A stretch of DNA of 64,000 bases from Urophycis tenuis (taxonomy: Eukaryota; Chordata; Actinopteri; Gadiformes; Phycidae), in assembly GCA_036785325.1 (NCBI GenBank), contig JAXIVH010000017.1, positions 3,032,961 to 3,096,960 of the forward strand, read 5' to 3'. The notes under the pieces were generated by a model. That model saw nothing but the letters and a program-made list of their open reading frames with translations, was not told the DNA's origin and searched no databases. Made by a program: the position numbers and the translations under genes. Positions 19,228 to 29,700 of this stretch are shown here, in pieces (positions within the stretch are counted from its first letter, which is position 1; each line of letters opens with the position of its first letter).

Positions 19228-22200
19228 TCAGTCATCTCCCCCACAGAGACGGGTCAGACACTCAGCGTAGTCCCCGGACACCTCGGACTGGGGACATGGA
19301 AGAGTTTGGATTGCAGGCGTCAGACATGGATGATGAGGTTATCTGGCTGTGTGCATCAACACGTATTTGACTATGTGTGCGTGTGCGTTCGCGTTAACAC
19401 ACCAGTAGCTCAGAGTAGAGCGTGCTGCCAAACAGCTTCTTGTACTCGGCTCTGATGTCGAGGAGGTCCAGCTCAGAGCGGCTCACTATGATTCTGGTCA
19501 GGATGGACTCTGTCGTCCCGGGACCCTGGACACACGGACACACACACACAGGTTAGAAAACACCTCGCAGGTTCCTGCTGCTGTTCGAGTTGAATTTAAG
19601 CTGAGTTGACAGGGGGACAATCCTTGAGAGGAGCTTTATAAGGTGCAGTGTGTCTTGTGTTCACGTTAGTCATACTCAGGGTCACTAGGTGCCACTAATT
19701 TCTGCACAGTGCACCTTTAAGAAAAAAAGGAACAAGCACAGAGTGTTTCATATATATTCTTGAGATTTAATTTTCATTTAATTTCATTTCATTAGGATGT
19801 TAAGTGCATGACTCACGGTATAAACATGTTGCTGTCCATGCAATGAAAAGTAAGCAAATACGAAGTTATATACTGTAACAGTTTAGCATAATACTGTCTA
19901 TACTTGGGCAACACTGCCCAAACAATATACTAGGCGCTGTACATAGTACAAACAATGTGGTGTTTGTATCGTAAATGAAACGATACACCACATGACATCT
20001 GACATTCAGTAATGCATCAGGCAAGGTCATGACCGTCCAGGTCAGTTATTCGAAAAAGCTATTTTTATTTTCTGCCTCAGCCATCCATTCCTGGTTTTGT
20101 GCGGACGAAACTCAAAAACGTGCATAACATCGGGATGAAAGGAAAGGGAGACTGTTGACATTTTTTAGTCCAGTGGGACATTCTTGTCCCCAGCCGGTCA
20201 GACATGGCTTAGCACACATCAACCCACACACGCACACACATACGCATACACACGGAACCGCATGATTCAGCCGTACAACGAGTGAATCTTTTGTGAAGGC
20301 TTTAGCACTGTGGTTGAAACACAAACAGAATTGCCGCGGTAGAAGTTTACCTTCATTCCCTTGAACAGCCTCTCCGCCAGATAGGTGGGGGTACTCTTGG
20401 CACACTTCACTGAAAAGATCCACAAACAGAGAGGGTGGTGGTGGTGGTGATGGTGATAAACACAACATGCAGCCATTTACGATATGCATAATGCATGAAT
20501 TATGTGTTGTGTTATTATCAATTATTATGTTATAGTGTTATAATCATGCCGCAATGGAAATAAGTAAGTAAGAGCAATTACTTCTAACGAAATCCTCTTT
20601 TTGTAATATCGAAATCCTTTCACATGACATGACTTCACATGATCTTGTTGGAACACGTATGTCAGGAATATTTACAGACAGCAGCCTTATGGTGGAAAGC
20701 CATCCTATTGTGACATAATCATGTACCGGAAGAGACCTCTTAAGGTCTTCTCTTTTCTCACTGCAATGATAAAAAGATCTCACGGTGATGAGTAAAGCCC
20801 TCATCATATCTGGGTTCACTTATTCATCACCAATCTGTCAGCGAGCAACACGGGAACTCTTATTTTGGCGGGGCCCATACCGATGGCGACCAGCAGGTCC
20901 TCCAGGACACCGGACATCTCCCCCTCGATGCTCTCCTGCAGGCTCTTCTTGCTGATGTTCTTGAACTCCACCATGGCTGTCGGGGGAGAGAGACACCGGC
21001 GGGGGGTGAGACCAGGGGGGGAGGAGGAGGTGGGAGGGAAACGCACCTGCAGCGGTTTATGTGTGGGTCAACTCACTCTGCCGGAGCTGAGGGATGCCAC
21101 AGCGGCACAGGATTTCCACAAACTTGGTCTCATCCGTACCCCACTTCTTCTCCCCGGCCTCGTAGAGGGCCTGAGGAGAGAGAGGGGGGTGGGGGGGAGG
21201 GTTGGCAGCGTGGCAGTTGGCAGTTGTTGTAAAAAGCCGCAGACCCACTGCTGGGGCCAATCATGAGCTGCTGCCACAACACACACTTGTTTGACTAACA
21301 CCAGCCGACCAAGCCCTTATGTAAGCCTCCCGCTGCAAGAATCAATAAGAAGGCAGCATGGCCTGTTGACACAGGGAGGAGGAGGAGGAGGAAGCCGGGA
21401 CACACACCTGAGCATCCGCTTTGGCCTTGGCCGCGTCCACCCTGGTGCTCTCGTCTCGCTTCCCCTGCAGGGGCAGAGCAGGACGTCGTCGGCCATTTTG
21501 AATGCAATAGAGGAACGTGTGATTGGTTGAACTTTGGGGGGGGCGTTTGTAACGGTCTCCATGATATGGCCATAATGATACCGTAGTCATACCTCGCACA
21601 ACATTATCAGGGCTTTGCCGTAGTCCCCCGATACCTCGGACTCCAGGTCGTGGGTCAACGCTTTCCCCGTTTCTGAGGAACAGGGAAGAAAAAAAACACA
21701 AATAAGCACCAAAGCAGACTTCTGCCAAGTCACGCCACATTTGGCCAAATTCTTCACCCAGAGGGAGGACTTATGAGTTATGGTCTGATGCTGACCGGCC
21801 AGGTAGGCTGCGCTGAAGGCGGCTATCTGTTTGTTCGTCCTGGAGGCCAACATTTCAGTCAGCACACACTCCGAGGTCCCGGCCCCCTGGATACGGATCA
21901 GAGAGACAAACAATCATCACAGGAGCTCTTCCAGTGCTCATGAGCACTGGCCATGGCCTGTAGATGTTACACACAGTCTACCAAGGGTCTTGAACAAATC
22001 ATCAGTGATGTAACACTGTTATATCCTGTTGAGTCCTGTAACGCCCCCCCCCCCCCCCCCCCTCCCAGATGTCCCAGTTGAATGTTGGCTAACCGGCCAA
22101 ACAGCTAACTGTTATTCTACAGTTTCCCATTGGGGGGAAACTCTATTTCCCCTCAAGTGTATTGTCCTCCAAACTCTATAACTCAGTGTAGGCCGGACCC

Positions 22201-23713
22201 AGCCCGGTATGACATGCAGCCACTCCTAGGCTGTCTTACTGTGTGGTGATTCATAGGGGCTGAATCACTAGACACAACGCCCCTGAAGTTCAGCATGTGA
22301 TAAATGGGTCTCAGGAATGTTATGATTTTTTTTTTTTTTGAAATATCCATGATATTGTATTTGTATTTCATCTTAGTTTCTGTTGCATAACAGGTTATTC
22401 ATATTGCATAACTGGTAATTTCACTACATAAATGGTCATCTCAATGCATAACCGGTCTTTTTTACCACGTTAAAATCCGACATGCTGCATCTTTGTGTAT
22501 GCTATTACCAATTAGTGTATGCCTGGAAGTATGTACATTTATGTATATTTTTATGTTTCTTTATATATTTTTTTTTGTATATTGTTTACATAGGTTTATA
22601 TTATATATTTATATATTCTAACACTCTACTATACGTAGAGTGTCTGTCTCTTCTTTCTTTTTTTCCCTGGAGTATTGTAACAAATGCAATTTCCCTCAGG
22701 GATCATTCAAGTATGTCTGTCTGTCTATTTCATACCAATATATCCATGTGTGGGTGAACCTAGTTAGCAATAGATCGCTTTCTGATTCTGGTTATGGATG
22801 AATAAACCAGAGGTATAAGGCGATATACTTCATTTAACCAAGCAGGAAAGTAATTCTCCCGGCATTTGACCTCGGCATTTGACCCAACACCAGTCGTAGT
22901 GCCCTTGCCTTGCTTATGGGCAGGCACTGGAGCCATCCCGCATGCTTTGTGGTATGAGAGCCTTGCCTTAATGGCGTTGATGATCTCCCGGCAGTCGTAG
23001 ACGTCCGGAGGGGTTACCATGGCAACCAGCACGTCCTCAAAGTCTCCCCCGGTGTCGCCCTTCAGGTCGTCTATCAGTGACTGAAACAGGAGTTCAAAGG
23101 AAACGTGTCAGATTATTCGGAGGACAGAAGTGCGACTCCACCACCATCAGAGCATGGTGGTGGTGGTGGTGGTGGTGGTGGGTCAGAGAGTGGGTACCCT
23201 GCCGGTCTCCTTCTGGTACGCCGCACTGATGAGCAGGCGCTGCGCGTTGCTCCTCTGGGTCAGAACTTCTATCAGGGCCTTCTCAGTGGTGCCTGCAGAC
23301 CAGAAGATCAGACACATCCAGGGTCTATTGTTTTTCTGTGAGTTAGTGTCATACATATATGTATATATACATATACATACACACATTCAGATAGACTAAC
23401 AGAGTGGCAGGCATACATACACACACAGTGCAAATACTCCTTCTCAAACACATCAGCAGTGGAAACGCCCAGTAGTGTGTAGACTTACCCATGCCCTCCA
23501 TGGCTTTCCTCAACACCGCGACATCTTCTGCTACTTTGAAATTTGCGCTGGCCTTCACGGTTCCTCTTCCACTGGCCTGTTCGGCAAACAGAAGGATAGT
23601 CAGGATTTTGCTCGTCTGATATTGGCTTCAGATCGTAGAGCTCATAAACGGCCATCCTTTGTATGTACAAATTTGAAAGGCAAAGTAAGTGTGTGTGTGT
23701 GTGTGCGTGTGTG

Positions 23714-23777
<64 letters not shown>

Positions 23778-24013
23778 CTAACATACCCAGCAGTATCTGC
23801 CTCTTTAATTAACAAACCAAATAAAGAACCCTAATGGTTTACAACTCACAGCAACAGTGGGTGATGTTGAAGATATTGGAGAGTCCAGCAGCAGATCCAG
23901 ATCATCCTAGTCACAAGAAGTTATGAATTATTAGTGCAATCACACACAGCATAGCACTATGTAGTAATATGTAGTAATATGTACTATGTGAGAATACTCA
24001 CCCACACAGACAT
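19228..24013 (-). CDS. anxa3: Annexin, A3-like
   Basis: Calcium-dependent phospholipid-binding protein with four annexin repeats. Thirteen coding exons on the minus strand: 24002-24013, 23850-23906, 23489-23576, 23198-23292, 22967-23080, 21796-21886, 21593-21672, 21408-21464, 21077-21170, 20881-20976, 20351-20409, 19403-19525, 19228-19287. They join in phase to 341 residues. Repeat cores: GTVKASANF then MEGMGTTEKALIE (repeat 1), KGAGTSECVLTE (2), EKKWGTDETKFVEIL (3), KGPGTTESILTRI and SRSELDLLDIRAEYKK (4); C-terminus CGGDD. GKRDES...ADAQALYEAGEKKWGTDE resembles ANXA3 most; ANXA4/5/13 are alternatives. An N-terminal tail of about 27 residues, MSVWDDLDLLLDS..., replaces the short ANXA3 head. 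The intron after 22967 uses a GC donor. The family is certain; the paralogue is inference. Confidence 0.9.
22030..22062. repeat. Poly-C tract, annexin intron
   Basis: About 18 consecutive C residues at 22045-22062 within a C-rich stretch. On the annexin coding strand this is a G tract. Confidence 0.85.
22670..22730 (-). mobile_element. LINE-type 3' tail remnant
   Basis: On the minus strand it reads ACTTGAATGATCCCTGAGGG followed by AAATTGCATTTG, preceded on the minus-strand 5' side by a (GACA)n-like run. The same tail occurs near 8020 and 51992. Confidence 0.4.
23691..23776. repeat. (TG)n microsatellite, annexin intron 2
   Basis: TG tract with two CG interruptions, within about 120 bp of exon 3 of the annexin gene. 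A short (TGG)n run, about nine units, lies at 23155-23181 just outside exon 4. Confidence 0.95.
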
Positions 24014-24331
24014 TTTTCTTGGGTTTGAGATTAGGTCAGAAACTGTTGACATGAGATATGCATTTTATCTTAACATTGATCAGGGAGTAGGCTTTGTTTT
24101 GAATCGACTCATGTTTACATGTTATGTTTACATTTTAGTTTTAGTTTAAGTTTGGCGGGCATATGAATAGCCCACAACCAATAATTTAGAAAAAGTAAAT
24201 CACTACCTTGCTAACGAGCATCCATATAATCCTACAAGTAGGCCGCGTAATAAAACAGATGCGAGTCAAATACGGAAAGCTATTATTCATATACTACTGA
24301 TTGGAGAAATCGAAAATATGAACTTTCTTAC

Positions 24332-24600
24332 CTTGGAAAAGCAACAAGGATTCAGTGCGGAGTCTTTTCAGAGATTCGTCTCATAGGTCGCCGCACCTTT
24401 TGGTAAAGTTACTGGAAGGCACGCCCATGGGCCGGGACCCTCCTGGCTCGGGATGCTCCCAATGAGCGTTATCAGCGGGACCTTCAGGTTCGTCGGCTTC
24501 AGTGGGAGAAGGGGAGGAACTTCCGATTGAGAGATATCCGTCCTGATTCATTTTACGGATACTGCTTTGTCCAACTGTTCGTAAAAAAATATTTCTCCTG
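24332..24600 (-). other. Annexin 5' UTR exon with an upstream ORF
   Basis: A consensus donor (CCAAG then GTAAGA on the minus strand, exon edge 24332) marks the end of a leader exon upstream of the ATG-bearing exon. Inside it a 56-codon frame, 24381-24551 on the minus strand, begins MNQDGYLSIGSSSPSPTEAD and stops before the donor. It is not in frame with the annexin and no homologue is recognised. The transcription start is not known; the 24600 boundary is approximate. Confidence 0.45.
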
Positions 24601-25494
24601 GTCGTCGTTGTTATTATTCTGATCATGCTGTTATTCTCGTCGCTCCGGGGGAGCTGTTACCTGGCGAACACAGCTCCAATAGGAAGCAGAGATAGAGTCA
24701 GGTACCGGAAGATTTGGTCGCGGCAGACCGGGATAACGGTGCACCTCAGGGTCCTCTCTCGATCTCGCTGGGAATCGGAAGAACGGGGAAGAGGAAGAGA
24801 CGCGTCATTTGTTGTATGCAGCCCCCCACCCACCCAGTCTTATCTGATTTATTTTACAGATTTACAACCGTTCGCTTTTCATCGATCTATTACATACACT
24901 TATTTCAGCTAATAGCTTATTTGTGCGGGTAGGTAGTCGTTATGAAATGCAGCAATACAGAGCACTGAATCCTTCTAACATGTGAATTCATGCTTCACTA
25001 CGAAGGCCTACACAGGTGTGTGTACCTGATCGGGGGCAAAGGGCCATGAAGTCATCGTGGACGTTATGTTGTAATAATAACGTAGACCTATCATGTGACG
25101 GTAACCTAATATTTCGGTTTGTAAGCAAGCAGCATTCTGATGAATGGCATCTTTGTGAGTAACATTGGCTTGAGGTTGAGGGCAAAGTATACTGTCACAA
25201 CTGGTGTAACCAAGAGCTCCTTAGATTGACTAGGAATGTAAAAACGAGGTTAGATTTGTTTAAAGTGCGTAACAGGAGATGCGTTTTTAGTAAAGAGTGC
25301 AATCTGCCACCTCACCGCTAGAGGCTCCTATTTATACACACTGGACCTCTAGGTACAAGCAATTATATTTATATTCATTGGCCTTTTGTATGGACGACAA
25401 GGGATACTTATGATAATTTAATAATAATAACATAATAATAACAATTACCGTTACCGCTGCTGCTCTTCTGCAACAATCACCTGAACAACAAACA

Positions 25495-25755
25495 CACTGT
25501 TCAGAGTTCACCTGAACCCTGCATAACATCCAACCCTACCCTCATGCTCTAGTTGTATGTAGTACGTCTTGGCACTTTATAATTAGGGACCGAGCCTGTG
25601 AAACAGGACGAAGGTCCCTATTGTAATTGGTACGTTTATTTTTGCTTTTATTATCTTAGTAACTTGGCACTAATCTTTCACCTTCTTCTGACAAATTTAC
25701 TTTTTGTAATGCGCTTTGGATCTAAACGTCTGCTAAATGTAAATGTAAAAAACTA
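25495..25755 (+). mobile_element. SINE-like element (family B), diverged copy
   Basis: Starts GTTCAGAGTTCACCTGAACC and ends with CGCTTTGGATCTAAACGTCT then GCTAAATGTAAATGTAA. Two better-kept copies lie at 27986-28252 and 56918-57150. This copy has an extra inverted segment near 25585-25618 (GGGACCGAGCC ... GGTCCC), perhaps a nested insertion. Confidence 0.65.
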
Positions 25756-25901
25756 AAAACTATCATACAATATAACAAACTTCACTGTCAATTTTTAATT
25801 TTGATATCTCCGTATCTCCGCAAATGTAGGCCTATTACAGCTAGAGAGAAGTTGGGTCAGATCTCGTCGAATCCTAGCAGAGTTCTTCCCTGTTTGTTCT
25901 A

Positions 25902-25955
25902 GAGTACTATAGTACTCTCTATAGTACTCTCTATAGTACTCTAGTTTGTTCTATC
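25902..25955. repeat. Palindromic short tandem repeat
   Basis: AGAGTACTATAGTACTCT is a perfect 18-bp palindrome, followed by two further copies of CTATAGTACTCT. The array can fold into alternative hairpins. Confidence 0.85.
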
Positions 25956-26785
25956 CGCTCATAGGATGATAGAAGATCCTGAATTGTGCCGTTATCCTGG
26001 TCTATTCCAAGGTTATTTCCGTTCTTTTACTTCCTGTGAGCAGTGTATGCCAGTAAACAGTCCCCGGAGCGAGGTTAATAAGAACATAACAAGAATAAAA
26101 ACAACAGAGAAAATGAGAGAATATATTTATAGAGAGTGATTATTTCTAAAATTATGTAAAAAGTCTCATTCAAAGCATGTAACGGAAACACATGTCCTTC
26201 TACCGGAAAATCCCCCCGCTAAACCTACGGCTATTTAAGTTAAAGTCCCGCCCTTGCCCTCGCCAGTATCGCGAGATGAAAACGAGGTTACCATCCACCT
26301 ATCACGACGTTTACGACGTTTACCACCACCGGTGACGTCTCACCGTGTCTCTCGGAGACTCCCCGGAAGTGGCTCAGGGCTCATCGTTGACTAAGAAGCT
26401 TGACAGTTCTGTGACAGCACGACACATAACATCCACACAGAGAAGTAGTCCATTTGTAAGGAGCCAGAAGTAGTTTTTTTTCCCTTTTTTCTTGGCTTTG
26501 CGACAGCAACTGTGACTTGGCTGGTGATGTTCTGCCGGGGGCGCCTCAACAGTGAATGGATCGACTTGTTTACGCGGAGTGGAGTGTGGGCATTATGAGG
26601 TCATCTACGGTTAATGTACTGGACGGGGTGCATTCTGCCTGCTTGTAGCGTCGTAGTATTTGCGTGGACGCCGTGCTGGGATCAGGGTCGGTGTCCGTTG
26701 ACACCGAACCGCCTGACCATACATGAGGCGAGCGGGGCATTGCTGGGAGTTACCTGTTCGAGGCTACTCTCTGGTCGCTGGGACG

Positions 26786-29700
26786 ATGCTCGAGGCTCTG
26801 CTTCTGACCGTTCTCTGTGGATGGGCGAGTTGTCAAGAGAGCCAACACATGACACCAGAGGAGAAGACTGTGATCAGGTAATTGACCTGAATGTTTGCCT
26901 TTCACATATTCACATTGTCCCCCTCTCTAGTGTTTGAACATGTCTTTGTGCTTGTGTTGTTTCAGGAATCAGGTTGTTGAGATGTTTGACCATGCTTACG
27001 GAAGCTACATGGTAAGGAAGTTTATAACTTAAAATAAATTTAATGGTTTTAGTGCAATGTGCATAAGCCCGTTGTGTGTTATTTTGCAATACTCTGTGAG
27101 CGGCTAATGGGTGTGTCTCCAGCCAGTAAGGCTCAGATTTGCCGGTCATGACATACAAAGGACAGGTGGTCCTCACCAGGTGGTTGTTCCCGGGCCCAGC
27201 ACTGAGTTTTTAAACAAATGTGAGGGCGGAAGAAAAGCCATTCAAATATTATTTTCCATCTGCTCCCATTTGAAAAACCTGTTAATACAATCCATGTTTT
27301 GATTGGTCTCTACTGGGTCAGTCAAGTGGCTGCACTGACCAGTGCCTTTGACATTGTTGTCAAAGAAAGCTTGACTTCCAAGGCAATTGAAACGGCTACG
27401 TGTTCACAATCTTTGTTTCTGCATGACATTACAAGCGCAGACACGCAGCCATGACGTTTATTCGTCGCGGATGCCAAGGCTGTGTCTGTTGGCATCAGAC
27501 GAGGGCCACGGCTGATCTGTTGGTTGTCTTCTCTCCCCGTGTGCCGCTCCAGAAATACGCCTACCCAGCCGACGAGCTGATGCCACTGAGTTGTCGCGGA
27601 AGAGTCCGCGGCCTGGAGCCCAACCGCGGGGACATCGATGACTCCCTGGGGAAGTGAGTTGAGGCCGTCGGTCACGTCGCGATGACTCAGAAACCAGAGA
27701 CGCTTCTGAAGGTTGTGTGGTGAACAGGGTGATGGTAGCCGTCGCGGTGACATATGGGATTAACAAGCTTCGATTTGCCTCATTCTGTGGCTGTGTCCGT
27801 TTACCTACATGTTCATAACATAGTCAAAATAAAGAAAAAGTGGAAGCTACTGCTACTGTGAAAGGCTGAACAACCACTGCAAACGACTCCTGATCCAAAT
27901 GCACAGTCGTGTGTTGCACATGCAAGATGCACAATTCACCAAACATTGTCTTAAAAGGAGACCCCTGAAAAAGGGGTACCCACTTGTTCAGAGTTCACCT
28001 GAACCCTGCATAACCCTACCCTCAAGCCCTTATTTGTTGTTTGTCTTGGCACTTTAATCGCTCTTTGTAACTTGGCACTAGTCAGAGATGTTGTATACTA
28101 GCAATGGTTAATCTAGCAATGGAAATGCTTGAAACTTGTTCTGGTGACTTTCCTACTGTATTAGCAGCAATGAAATGTTTCACCTTCTTATGACAAATGT
28201 ACTCTTTGTAAGTCGCTTTGGATAAAAGCGTCTGCTAAATGCCCTAAATGCTTGTGTTGTGATGCTCTGCTTCGTGCCCATTGCCTCTACTCTTTTCATT
28301 TGTAATCCAGGTTCTCTCTGACGCTCATCGACACCCTGGATACCTTGGTGGTGAGTCCATTCATCCTCTTCACATGAGTTAAAGTTTTTTTTTAATTTAT
28401 TTTTTATTTTTTTAAAGGAAGTATGTGTTTGCTGGCATCTTGTGAAGTTTATGACCGGCATGTAAAATGTAGCCCCAAGTGTTGCTTTAAATATAGCATT
28501 CAGTGAATCAATATGGAGCTGCTACAGCAATCTATACCTCGCCTAAGGGTTTAGATTGCTTTAGATTAGGCTTTGCACATATGCACATTGTGTGTGTGTG
28601 GGTGTGCGGGTGTGTGTGCGGGTGCGCGTGTGCGTGTGTGCGTGTGTGTGTGTGCGTGTGCGTGTGTGCCTGTGTTCACAGGTTTTGAACAAGCTTGATG
28701 AATTTGAAGAGGGGGTGAGAAAGACTTTGAAGGACGTGCGGCTGGACAATGATGTTGTGGTCTCTGTGTTTGAGACCAACATCAGAGTGTTGGGGTATGT
28801 ACTATCAAGTCTTTATATTTAGCTAAGTCCTGAAAATATTCTGCATGAAGATGTCACGTTGACTCCAATCAGCTACGGAAGTGGAGGGCCTCAATATCCA
28901 GATATCTATCTGCTCTCTAAGTCAAATATGAATGTTGACTTTGTCTTATAATTATTATACGAGAGGAACCAGAAAGTCAGGCTACAGACTAGCACTTATT
29001 GTCAATACATAACCAAGAGATCGGTTCATGGTGTGCCAGTCTTAAACTTGGTGAGGAAATTCCTCCACACTGACTGAACTTGTCGAAAGGTTCTGGGTTT
29101 GATCCCCTATGTCCACAGTCCTACCTGTAGGCCTCCGGGTCGTCCACTAATCGTAGGGTCGACGGTTCAATCCCCTGTGACCTCCCAACTGTCCACATGT
29201 TGAACCCCCACAAAACGTACCGATTGTAAGTCGCTTTTGGACAAAAGCGTCTGCTCAATGCCCCCCTTTTACCCTTCACCTGTGACCTCGCTACACGACA
29301 AACACTGTGAACTGCGGCGCTTGGGGCAGTTGCGGCCTACTGGTTAGGGCTTCGGACTTGTAACCGGAGGGTTGCCGGTTCGAACTCCGACCAGTACGAA
29401 CGGCTGAAGTGCCTGTGACCAAGGCACCTAACCTCTCACTGCTCCCCGAGCGCCGCTGTTGCTGGCAGCTCACTGCCTCGGGATTAGTGTGTGCTTCGCC
29501 TCACTGTGTGCCTCACCATCACTGTGTGCTGAGTGTATTCCACTAATTCATGATTGAGTTAAATGCAGAGACCAAATTTCCCTCACGGGATCACAAGAGT
29601 AATTCTTCTTCTCCTCCTCCTCCCTGTGTCGGCCGTGTCCACAGGGGTCTCCTGGGGGCCCACGTGATGGCCGACCTGCTGCGGCAGCGCGGCGAGCGGA

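Larger units (their letters stand above)
24601..26785. promoter_or_regulatory. Head-to-head intergenic region, annexin and edem3
   Basis: About 2.2 kb between divergent genes, containing both promoters and 5' UTRs. Near edem3 there is TGACGTC at 26333-26339, a CRE/ATF-type site, in sequence with several CpGs. No canonical ERSE (CCAAT-N9-CCACG) was found, although EDEM genes are typical unfolded-protein-response targets. Apart from the SINE and palindromic repeats listed separately, nothing else is recognised. Confidence 0.4.

Noticed and set aside
24381..24551. MNQDGYLS... frame as the N-terminus of the annexin
   Set aside because: It stops before the exon's donor and cannot join the annexin frame; the ATG at 24013 begins MSVW and splices in phase to the next exon.
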